DNA of 15,022 bases, taken from assembly GCA_025769875.1 (NCBI GenBank), contig JAGFNK010001095.1, forward strand, positions 1 to 15,022, read 5' to 3'. The notes beneath the pieces were generated by a model. That model had not been told where the DNA came from and did no database searches. It worked only from the letters and a program-made list of their open reading frames with translations. Shown here in pieces: positions 1 to 7,447 of the stretch. Each line of letters opens with the position of its first letter. The stretch's first letter is position 1. The DNA is from Russula earlei (lineage: Eukaryota; Basidiomycota; Agaricomycetes; Russulales; Russulaceae). A program made the translations under genes and the position numbers.

Positions 1-1
1 C

Positions 2-1411
2 AGCACTCTTGACCAGGTTGCCCACCTGGAGAGCCTTGGGTACGATGGGACGCTGACAGACACCACACAGGGATTGACATCCCTGATGGTATGACTTGGG
101 GCAACAAACTGGCCAGGTATGTGGCCTATGACATTGCCTTGGGAGAGCTGAGAGTGAGGGGGAAGAATGGAGAAGGCCATGCAGACTATGGCGAGATCTT
201 CCAGGCCACCCCTTGTTACAACCTCTATAACTATGGCCAAGACAAACATGATTTAGACTTCTTCGACACAGAGAGGCAGTTTGAAGGGCACTGGAGACAG
301 ACCCTCTACCTGCCAGGTGACTATGGGCTGCAGGCAGAGCTTTACCGCTTAGACCACCTCTACACCCAACAAGAAATGTTGGAAGCTAGCTATAAGGTGC
401 TCAAAGAAGAGGAGAAGCAGCTGCGCTACAAGCTCAGCAAATACCTAGCTGAGAAGTGAGGAGTAGAGAGAGGCAGGGCTGAAGCCAAAGAGAGAATGGC
501 AGCAGCCAAAGTATGCTCATGTTGCTGGGAGTTCATTGAAACACCAGGGAGAAACCCCTCCAGGTATCTGGGCTGAAGAACTCCTCACCAACTACTGGGC
601 TGGGCAGCCCATTCCCCCTTTACCCGTCTTTGTCCCTCAGCTGCCTTTGGCAGACATCACTCAGGGGTATGATACCTCTACCCCAGAACCAGTACCAGCC
701 AGCCCTGCACCTACAGCGGTGCAAGGGTATTCAGAGGAGGAGATTGATGTCCTCCAAACCATGTCCAGTATGCGCCTTCGAGGAGGGGCAGGATCAGAAG
801 CGTCACCAACCCTTCCCCCCAGATCTCCATCTACTACCACTCCTATAGCAGCAGTGGAGAAGCATCTACTGCGACAGCTGAGTTCATTCCCAAGCCTCAG
901 CAACTGAAAATGATAGAAGGGAGGAGGAAGAGGAACTGATGCAAGTACTGTGGTGAGGTAGGACATTTCAATAAGTACTGTCCACTGCCCCACCAGTATT
1001 GCCACAACCAATTTGCAGCAGACACTGCCTCGCATTGCCTGGTACCTCCCTATCATTGTTCCTACACACCCATCAGATTGTGCCCTTTCTACCAAGGATG
1101 GGAACTGGCACACCCCAAGCAGGAAGAGGAAGTCCGACCAGGAGAGGGAGGGCATTGCTAACCCACGCATCCTGCAGGTAGCGAAAGGAGAAGGATCCAG
1201 GACCTAACAAGAACCTTTCACTACGACCCCTCTCTGCTCCGACACACCTCCAGTCAGGAGGTTACCCAGGGACTCTGACAGACTCCCACAGATCATGTCT
1301 CCTTCAGCCATCGCTGAGGAGTCAGGGGCAATAGTGGCCTCAGCATTGGCTGCCTATGAGGCAGCAGAAGAAGGCCAATACACCTTCACCACATCACCCT
1401 CCTCCCCTTGA
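2..1411 (+). pseudogene. Broken zinc-knuckle ORF in the position after pol (ORF3-like)
   Basis: Coding-like sequence runs through the region but changes frame several times: frame 2 up to about 90, frame 1 at 91-459, frame 2 at 536-907, frame 1 at about 937-1161, and frame 2 again to a TGA at 1409. The 91-459 part (122 residues) ends in a charged, probably helical or coiled-coil segment with Leu/Lys/Glu spacing. A Pro/Ser/Thr-rich stretch follows, then a CCHC knuckle at 940-981 (Cys 940, Cys 949, His 964, Cys 979). A basic RKRK cluster near 1120-1140 could be a nuclear localisation signal. The stops at 457 and 937 are TGA. The 91-459 region and the knuckle resemble the ORF at 11316-12832: a shared YGE motif, then a YRL motif, and C-K-x-C-x4-H-x-N-K-x-C-x2-P-H. 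Function is unknown; nucleic-acid binding is inferred from the knuckle. Confidence 0.65.
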
Positions 1412-1473
1412 TGATGATGGTGTTGACCCCACCACTCAATTTTAGAATTGCTGGTGTGTGGGACCACCAATCT

Positions 1474-1486
1474 GAAGGAGGGGTAA
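1474..1486 (+). promoter_or_regulatory. Polypurine tract of element 1
   Basis: A purine-rich run (gaaggaggggtaa) lies directly against the TG that opens the LTR at 1487. This is the standard position of the plus-strand DNA primer in LTR retrotransposons, and it fixes the element as plus-strand with this LTR at its 3' end. Confidence 0.75.
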
Positions 1487-1640
1487 TGTTACCAAGTGGT
1501 TTGGGGTCCAGAAGATGCCAGAACACCTGAACTATGGGACTGCACTGTTTGCATCATGCATGCATCAGATCTTGACCATTTATGTCCATTGATATTGTGT
1601 TCGGAACGCGTTGATTGTATCATTCTGAAGATGTACTAAT

Positions 1641-1818
1641 GAAGCAATGAATAGCATTGCTTCTGCTCCAGATGTTCCTGTACTGCCACGTACGTCGCTT
1701 CCTTGATTAGGAAAGTACTTATGACACCGAGATTGCTACTAGGGAAGCACTTAATGCTTCCAGCACTGAGATCGTTTACATAGAAGCAGCCTCGCTTCTA
1801 TGAGCCACCTTTTGCTTC
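1641..1818 (+). promoter_or_regulatory. Cluster of GAAGC/GCTTC inverted repeats in U3
   Basis: Eight copies of the pentamer GAAGC or its complement GCTTC occur in 178 bp, at 1641, 1659, 1697, 1744, 1756, 1783, 1794 and 1814. Three pairs form perfect inverted repeats: 9-bp arms (GAAGCAATG/CATTGCTTC), 7-bp arms around 1743-1761, and 7-bp arms (TAGAAGC/GCTTCTA) at 1781-1800. The cluster sits 50 to 230 bp upstream of the LTR TATA box, where transcription-factor sites would be. No factor is assigned. Confidence 0.5.
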
Positions 1819-1867
1819 TATAGCACCAACCAGTACTACAGTAGCATGAACCTTATCCCTGTAGGGC

Positions 1868-1875
1868 TATATAAA
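1868..1875 (+). promoter_or_regulatory. TATA box of the element 1 LTR
   Basis: TATATAAA followed by a C-rich run lies about 380 bp into the LTR, the expected U3/R position. The same layout, TATATAAG then GCCCC, occurs at 9990 in the family A LTR. Confidence 0.6.
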
Positions 1876-2108
1876 GCCCCCAGTCTGTAGCAGTTGATCC
1901 TTAAGCTCGACTTAGTTTGCCAATCCCAAACAGTTGACTCCTACCCTGTCTGCAGAGCCCCTCTCATCTTGTTGCCATACTTCAGAAGGATCTAACACTC
2001 CTTCCCATCCACAAGTATTGCTTGCTTGACTCAAGCATATCTCCATTAGTAGGATGTGTTCATAGATGCGACCATTGATCTTATTTAAGGCACTTTGGAG
2101 CCTTAACA

Positions 2109-3118
2109 AAGGGGTTCTTCTTTGTTCAGGGTGTCACAGAATATCAGTGCCCCTATGTCCTTGAATGATGGTTCTTCATTTTCTGGGAAAGTGAGGGCTT
2201 TTATTGACCCTCCACGTAGATTGTGAGTTGATGGAACCACTATGGAGGGTTGTGTCATTATGCATGTTGTTGGGCAATTCTGCAAGATGATGGTGTTGTT
2301 GGTCCAATTGATGTCTGGGTTGTGGTGTCTTAACCAGTTGGTACCTAGGATAATATCATGATCTCCTATGTTGGTGACAATGAACTCTGCATGTTTGTCA
2401 TGTGTGCCTCCCCTGGCCTTGATTGGAAGTCATTGGATGGTGCTGTATCTGATTAAGCCGTTTGTGTTTGTGGTACCATCCACATTCTGTGCTGGTAGAG
2501 GCCTTTGCAGGCTGTGAAGGTGGAGGTCATGCTGGTTCAAAAATTGTTCATGGATTATCATTCCTTCTGCCCCACTGTCTATGAGGGCACTTGCACCAAT
2601 TTTCTTGCCACTGAGTTTCCCCACAAGTGTTACTTTCAAGGCTATGGAAGGGGATCTTATATTCTTTGTAAAGACTTTAGGGTAAGTGATTTGTATGGGT
2701 ATAGTGGCAATCTGTACCATATTCCCTAGTGGTGCACTAAGGGGTTCTATCAAAAATCCATAGGAGCAGGATGTGGATGCAGAATGTTAGCAGCGAGACT
2801 CTCTCACCAAGTTACAAGGGATGCAATGGGAACCACGTCAGTTTCTTTCTGTTCCAGTTGTTCTTCCTGAATGGTGGCCGATCAGACTGCTGTCTGTGAG
2901 GATTGTCCAGGGCAATGAGTATGAGCAGTGGCTTTCTTAGACCTGCAGTCTTTAGCCATTATGATTGGGTTTGCCACAATGATAGCACAGCTTTAGTTCT
3001 GTGTGGTGTTGTTTCTCAGCCTTCGTGAGGGTGTTATGAGGAGCATTGTTGTTCCAACATTGTTTGCTTGGTTCTCCTTGGTAGAGGTTGATTTCTACCA
3101 GGGTCTCTGGGTCATTAG
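2109..3118 (-). pseudogene. Old Ty3/gypsy gag-protease remnant
   Basis: Read on the minus strand from 3118 down, this begins with the end of a gag protein carrying a CCHC knuckle near 2955-2990 (C-Y-H-C-G-K-P-N-H, with the last Cys one frame over). A degraded linker follows, then a retropepsin-like aspartic protease. The protease catalytic motif is I-D-S-G-A-E in the frame running 2753 to 2430. The frame continues past a TGA with a second conserved block ending I-I-L-G-T-N-W. The piece is cut on the left at 2108 by element 1 and on the right at 3119 by an LTR. It is the oldest visible layer. Its reverse transcriptase would lie left of element 1, outside the window. Stops and a frameshift show it is inactive. 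Confidence 0.8.
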
Positions 3119-3494
3119 TGTTACAAACCAAGGCCAGGACCTGGCTATATATTGTCCTATTCTACTCAAGAAAGACCTCTCTTGCTTTGCATTGCCAAGA
3201 CACTTCCATTTCTTGGGCTATCCCTCCTATGGTGCAAGATATCACTATTGCAAAGGCACCATAACATGACCAGGCACCCGTTTCCTAATTGGGTAATCAT
3301 CGCATGGCAGCCACATGGCCACTCAGCCACCAAAAACCTGAAACAGCAGCATGAACTCCTACAAACTGTTGCATAACTCATATGATGTCATCCAGGCTCC
3401 AATGACATCATGGATGACTGAGCAACTCCCCAATGACCTCACCGACTCACTAAGTGCTCCACAGTGACATCATAAGTATGTCATTGCTCCACAA
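3119..3494 (+). repeat. LTR family A, old copy, first 376 bp
   Basis: Starts TGTTACAAACC and aligns almost without gaps to the start of the solo LTR at 9489-10317, ending at the shared sequence GCTCCACAA. It breaks exactly where the copia LTR begins (3495), so the copia inserted into this LTR and the rest should lie beyond the copia's far end, right of the window. It interrupts the minus-strand gag of the older gypsy element at 3118. Compared with the 9489 copy, eleven of its twelve CpG positions have become TpG or CpA by my count, so it is a decayed copy. Four CRE-like sites survive at 3383, 3403, 3434 and 3465. Confidence 0.85.
3383..3472 (+). promoter_or_regulatory. CRE/bZIP-like site array, old LTR family A copy
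   Basis: TGATGTCA (3383), TGACATCA (3403), TGACCTCA (3434) and TGACATCA (3465) are spaced like the array at 9753-9853 in the younger copy. A fifth site near 3477 has decayed. Matching positions in two copies indicate that the array is a family feature. Confidence 0.55.
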
Positions 3495-3973
3495 TGTTGA
3501 AAATGTTCAGTGTGTGTGATTAGATAGCAGCAGATGATAAGATCACAGGCAGATCTATCAGACAATAGTTCAGTTTAGTTGACACAAAACTGATATAAAT
3601 AATGTACCTATCAGACAATAGCTACGACGTGTTATCAGTACAGAGCGATAAGATATCATAGACTAAGTACTCACTTCAGTTTAGTTGATACAAAACTGAA
3701 GTGATCTATGTGCTTTGTGGCATTCTTAAGTACCTCAGACCACCACTAAGTGCAGTGCAGCTAACTACCATTATGGATCACTAAGTATGTCTGAGGATCA
3801 GTGGTAACTAGCTACTGATTGTCCAAAATCATCTAATCAATGTCTCTAATGCGTGCTGCAGCATATGAGCTGAAGCCAGTAATGCCCGGTCCGGGTGATC
3901 CGATGGGTCAATGCATCAGAGTTGTGATTGCATCACAATGCACCTGGGGCTCAGGCCAGTGCTGATCTCAACA
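3495..3973 (-). repeat. 3' LTR of the copia element (479 bp)
   Basis: The termini are TGTTGA and TCAACA, a 6-bp inverted repeat with TG...CA ends. The inner edge abuts a G-rich polypurine tract on the minus strand, as expected for a 3' LTR. The outer edge cuts LTR family A at 3494. Internal structure includes two copies of a 25-bp hairpin-forming unit at 3569-3593 and 3675-3700 and a repeated TATCAGACAATAG. The partner LTR is not in the window. Confidence 0.85.
3569..3704. repeat. Duplicated hairpin unit inside the copia LTR
   Basis: A unit of about 25 bp beginning TTCAGTTTAGTTGA occurs at 3569-3593 and again at 3675-3700 with one clear difference. The second copy sits in a perfect 12-bp inverted repeat (3671-3682 with 3693-3704, 10-nt loop). 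The first keeps only a 7-bp stem. A second direct repeat, TATCAGACAATAG, lies beside the first copy and near 3608. Confidence 0.6.
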
Positions 3974-3983
3974 TTCCCCCATG
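3974..3983 (-). promoter_or_regulatory. Polypurine tract of the copia element
   Basis: On the minus strand the sequence reads CATGGGGGAA directly before TGTTGAG of the LTR. This is the typical plus-strand DNA primer and confirms the element's minus orientation. Confidence 0.75.
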
Positions 3984-4006
3984 ATTAGGACAGTCGGTAG
4001 GTCAGA

Positions 4007-4954
4007 TCAAAGGAGACCTGAACCATTGACAAAGGCCCGAAGCAATGCGTGAGCAAGCAGCTTGGTGAGGCCATCAGCAAGCATCTCTCCTGTAGGTGTA
4101 CAGATCAGTGTGACCAGTCCATCTTCAATATATTGGTGAATGGTGTGATGCTTGATAGGGATATGTTTTGATCATCTTCCGGTGACTGGATTGAGCACAA
4201 GATCAACTGCACTTTTGTTATCACCATGAATTGGAATTGGATCGGAGATTTGGTAGCTGATCTTGGAGAAGAAGCTCCAATACCATGCAGCTTGATTAGC
4301 TGCATTGGCTAATGCCATATATTTGGCTTGAGTGGTACTTTGGGCAACAGTCTTCTGTTTGTGCAATGACCAAGAGATCGCAGTGCTAGATAGTAGGAAG
4401 ACATAGCCCAAGGTGGAACAAAAGTCATCTGCATTGTCTCCGAGGCTAGAGTTGGAGTACCCATGTAGTCCACTATCACGTGTGCCATCATAATGCAGCT
4501 TTAGATCTTAAGTGCTGTTAAAATAAGATAGCACATATTTAGCAAGGCATAGATGTTGCAATGATGGATTAGATGAGTATTGGGTGAGTCAAGAGACTGC
4601 AAATGATATTTCTGGTCTTGTCCTGATTTGCACATAGAGAAGACTGCCAATAATATGTTGAAAGTGTTTTATTTCATCAGGCGTTGCCTTTCCAGAGTTG
4701 CTTGACCAAGTGGACTTCTGCCCCGGAGGGCAGTGGAGTGCGGACCAGATTGGAATCCGCCATCCTGAAGCGATTGATGATCTCCGAGATGTATCTAGAT
4801 TGATCAATGTCTAGCCACTTAGCTGAGCGATCATGCATGATGCAAATCCCAAGATAGTACTCAATCTCGCCTAGATCAGTCATCTTGTAGTGTGTGGACA
4901 ATGATCTGTTAATATCTGCAATCAGTGGGAGTGAATTGCCTAAGATGGTGACAT
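4007..4954 (-). pseudogene. Copia pol, C-terminal part: reverse transcriptase thumb/connection and RNase H
   Basis: Read downward from 4954, the frame starts directly after the catalytic YVDD-type motif with T-I-L-G. It continues through the RVT_2 block K-M-T-D-L-G-E-I-E-Y-Y-L-G (about 4890-4850) and the block G-S-L-L-Y-V-Q-I-R-T-R-P, which is one frame over. The copia RNase H follows, with S-T-T-Q-A-K-Y-M-A-L and H-G-D-N-K-S-A-V-D-L. The protein tail after a TGA near 4171 reads S-K-H-I-P-I-K-H-H and ends at a stop at 4009-4007. That TGA replaces an Arg codon usual in the motif R-S-K-H-I. Frameshifts near 4700 and between 4590 and 4410 break the gene. Confidence 0.85.
4950..4954. repeat. Left target duplication of the chromovirus (GACAT)
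   Basis: GACAT here and at 13456-13460 flank the chromovirus exactly. On the copia coding strand this is ATGTC, part of the Asp-Val codons at the catalytic motif. Confidence 0.9.
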
Positions 4955-5170
4955 TGTTGTGATCTACCCCTCTTTCGGTTCGTCCCTAAACTACTTCTTA
5001 TTGTTCTTTACTTTCACCCTTGCCCCCTTGGTTACCATTTCATCCCTTGATATTGATGGCTCTTGTTGTTTCACCTCTTGTGTTTCATCTATTGTTTGAG
5101 CTCCTTTTGCTATTGGCTTAGTATTATGTATTGTTCCACATATGGTACTGTACAGCCTTGCTAGATCCAG

Positions 5171-5177
5171 TATTTAA
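5171..5177 (+). promoter_or_regulatory. Chromovirus LTR TATA box
   Basis: TATTTAA is conserved in both LTRs (its counterpart starts at about 13079). It lies about 34 nt upstream of the self-primer sequence, a normal TATA-to-start spacing. Confidence 0.55.
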
Positions 5178-5204
5178 GCACCTGTAGAAGCTGGGGAATG
5201 CCCC

Positions 5205-5215
5205 AAGCTTAGCTT
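5205..5215 (+). promoter_or_regulatory. Predicted transcript 5' end / self-primer (AAGCTTAGCTT)
   Basis: This 11-mer is the exact reverse complement of AAGCTAAGCTT at 5549-5559, one base after the 5' LTR. It sits about 34 nt downstream of the TATA box, where transcription should begin. In Tf1 of fission yeast, the first 11 nt of the transcript fold back on the primer site and are cleaved to prime reverse transcription. The same geometry here suggests the same mechanism. Part of the match is due to the self-palindromic AAGCTT and AGCT within it. Confidence 0.6.
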
Positions 5216-5545
5216 TGGCCCATTTCCTGTTGCATCCCTTTGCCCTGTATCCTCTCTCAATCGCAACTTGTTTGTGCTGGCTCTTACCTTGCTTGATATC
5301 AACACACTAGGAGGAACTCTTGCATTCCTCTTACTCCTCTCTTGCTCTATCATCGTCCCCCTCTTCTGTGAAACCAGAAGATCGACTCTGTCTGTAGACT
5401 GAGTCATTGTCTGACTCAACCTTGAGATGTTAAACCTTTGATCTGGTCTCCTTGAGCTGGCCCCACTGAACCCCTTGAACCAAGTCACAGGGACTTGACC
5501 CCCACTGAACCTTGAGCTAACACTCTTATGGCCGCAACACTGTAA

Positions 5546-7009
5546 CACAAGCTAAGCTTTTTCTACTCCATTCTGGAGATCAACCTTGAACTACCACCAA
5601 ATTGCTGGGTCTGCATCCAACCAAGACCCTCACCAGATCTCCCCCAACACATAGTTGGAACTTCCACTTGGGACAGCTTCCACACCTTCCTCTGCTACAT
5701 TACCACTGAAAACAACAAAGAACTACCCATTGAATTCATCAACAACCGCTGGTTCGAGCTACAACTCAGAAGAGGACAGCTCTACACCCATCAAGACCTA
5801 GAACCTATCAGAAACAGCCTTGGACTAGGCTACTGGAGGGAAAATGACCCTCTCTACAAACCCCTATCAGAAACAGAAGCCTCTTCTACAGAAGGCAACC
5901 CCCCTGAACTGGAAAATACTGTTGAAACTCAGATGCCCTTTGAATCCCCTGTGTTAGGACCAGAGGACCTCCCTGAAACCCAGGAACCTACCAAACCACC
6001 AGAACCCACCATGGCAGCACAAGCCCCACAAGCTGTTCTAGCCCTCCAAGTTGCTGCGCAACCAGTCATAGCACCACAGGCCATCCAAGGAACCAATGGA
6101 TCCCTTAGCAGCAAAGAACCCACAGTCTTCACAGGGGCAAGAAACAGAACTAAAAGATTCATCATGGAGTTCAGCCTTTACAGGGGACTCAATGACGACA
6201 AAGCAGTCATGAGGGACCCCTCTAAAAGGGTCATCCTAGCTCTTTCCTACATTCAAGGGGAAAAGGTGGAAGACTGGGTAAACTCACAGGTGACAGCCCT
6301 TAGAGAAAAGATAACTAGGGCCCAGAATCCCATCAACCAAAATGATGAAGTCTTGTGGACTGATTTCGTCACTGACTTTACATTCAAATTCACCAATGCA
6401 GTGGAAAAGGAAGATGCCCAAGCGGCCCTTGTCAAACTTGAGATGAAGGATTCCCTTGATGATTACATCTCCACCTTTGAACAACTTCTTACCAAAACAG
6501 GATGGCCAGAGATGGACATAATCACCATTGAGAGTTTCAAGAATGGACTCAAAAGCGGCCTCTACCACGCAATCTTAAACAGGGACACCTGGCCTACCAC
6601 TCTCCAGGAATGGAAGGAGGAAGCCAGGAGACAACACCAACGATTCATCACTATCAGGGAGAAACTCAAAGGAAAGAAGACCACACACTCCCCTTCAGAA
6701 CATAAGACCCATCACCCTGACTGAATGCAAGTTGATGCTGCCAAGTCCAACTTCAAGAAACTCACTGAAGAAGAAAGGAAACAATTGGCAAAAGAAGGGT
6801 GTTCCTTCCGTTGCAGGGAGAAAGGCCACCTCAGTTGGGAATGCCCCAAAAATACAGTTCCTACCACTTCCAAGGCATGCATCACCAAATCGACTTCAGA
6901 ACCACCCAAGGAAGAAGAAGCCTCCACTATGGTGGCTTGCATGAAAGCATTGCCAGCAGAGGATAGAGCCAAACTGTGGGACCTCATCCTTAAAGAGGAT
7001 TTTCTCTAG
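5546..7009 (+). pseudogene. gag: Chromovirus gag (capsid and nucleocapsid)
   Basis: A single frame is open from just after the LTR to a TGA at 6722 and resumes past it to TAG 7007-7009. The first ATG in frame is at 5933. The reading frame upstream of it (5549-5932) looks protein-coding, so the original start was probably near 5572-5590 and has been lost. The centre, about 6120-6680, is a Retrotrans_gag capsid domain with W-V-N-S-Q, F-T-F-K-F and L-D-D-Y-I-S-x-F-E-Q-L. The nucleocapsid knuckle at 6800-6844 reads C-x3-C-x4-H-x4-C, one residue longer than the usual C-x2-C, so it may be damaged. The TGA at 6722 fits a CGA-to-TGA change. Gag would assemble the virus-like particle and bind element RNA. 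Confidence 0.9.
5549..5559 (+). promoter_or_regulatory. Primer-binding site, self-priming type (AAGCTAAGCTT)
   Basis: Located one base after the 5' LTR, the standard place for the minus-strand primer site. I do not recognise a match to a common tRNA 3' end, which would normally begin TGG. It does pair perfectly over 11 nt with 5205-5215 of the LTR. Confidence 0.6.
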
Positions 7010-7447
7010 GCCAAGGTACAACAGTAGGTACTAAGGCCCAAATAGATACCATTGTTCAACATAAAGAAAATTCAATGAAAGTCCCCTTTATGATCACAAC
7101 AAATGGAAAGACTGGCCAAGTGCTCCTGGACAGCGGAGCAACAGAAAATTTCATCAGCCAAGGAATCGTGGAAAAATTACAATTCCCACTCCAAACTCTC
7201 AGAACCCCCAGACCCATTATTAATGTGGACGGCACTAACAACCAAGGGGGAGCGCTAACCCACTATGCCCACATAGCTGTATGTCATGGCCCCACCGCAT
7301 GACTTCTCACCTTTTATGTCACAAATTTGGGAGAAGATAGAATGATCCTCAGCTACCCTTTCCTAAAAGCATTAAACCCCCCTGTTAACTGGAGCGCTGG
7401 TCGCCTAAGAAACACCTAGGGGTCCTTCTCACCCCCATACCTTTAGC
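6992..7447 (+). pseudogene. pol: Chromovirus aspartic protease
   Basis: The frame is -1 relative to gag and overlaps its end by about 18 nt (6992-7009). Protease sequence follows, with the active-site motif L-L-D-S-G-A-T at about 7123-7143. The second conserved region lies past a TGA at 7300 and includes a Y-P-F-L-K stretch before N-W-S. The frame ends near 7416 at a TAG, and the downstream reverse transcriptase is in a third frame. The enzyme would process the Gag-Pol polyprotein. The -1 overlap could be a gag-pol frameshift site, but I see no classical slippery heptamer there and the copy has many random frameshifts. Confidence 0.85.

Larger units (their letters stand above)
1..2108 (+). 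mobile_element. Element 1: 3' end of an LTR retrotransposon (cut by the window edge)
   Basis: The visible part holds a degraded zinc-knuckle ORF, a polypurine tract and a complete 3' LTR, in the order expected for the downstream end of a plus-strand LTR retrotransposon. Orientation rests on the polypurine tract immediately left of the LTR and on a TATA box reading rightwards inside it. The element ends at 2108 and is followed directly by minus-strand gypsy protease coding sequence, so it inserted into that older element. Its pol genes and 5' LTR must lie left of the window. The ORF resembles the third ORF of the chromovirus at 4955-13455, so element 1 is probably also a Ty3/gypsy chromovirus. 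No pol domain is visible to prove that. Confidence 0.8.
1487..2108 (+). repeat. 3' LTR of element 1 (622 bp)
   Basis: The repeat opens with TGTTACC and closes with CCTTAACA, giving a short TGTTA/TAACA terminal inverted repeat with canonical TG...CA ends. It begins right after a polypurine tract. It ends where minus-strand protease coding sequence of an older gypsy element resumes (2109 onward). A TATA box lies at 1868-1875, and U3 upstream of it carries a cluster of GAAGC/GCTTC inverted repeats. The second LTR is outside the window, so the boundaries rest on terminal structure and on the break in the host element. The right-hand target duplication would be 2109-2113 (aaggg); its partner is not visible. 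Confidence 0.8.
4955..5547 (+). repeat. 5' LTR of the chromovirus (593 bp)
   Basis: Runs from TGTTGTGATCT to CTGTAACA and aligns without gaps to 12863-13455. A TATTTAA box lies at 5171. The predicted transcript start, about 34 nt downstream, falls on AAGCTTAGCTT at 5205-5215, so U3 would be 4955-5204 and R/U5 the rest. Just upstream of that start, GGGG-AATG-CCCC (5193-5204) can form a short hairpin. The minus-strand open frame at 5174-5548 lies almost entirely within the LTR and shows no protein-like signal. Confidence 0.95.

Noticed and set aside
1120..1140. Basic RKRK cluster as a true nuclear localisation signal
   Set aside because: It lies in a frame different from the adjacent knuckle and the gene is broken. 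It is mentioned as a possibility but not called as a feature.
661..1170. 169-residue minus-strand open frame
   Set aside because: It lies opposite the better supported plus-strand zinc-knuckle ORF and shows no recognisable domain.
5174..5548. 124-residue minus-strand open frame and its relative at 13169-13396
   Set aside because: Both lie within the chromovirus LTR pair; the shared translation only reflects the repeat.
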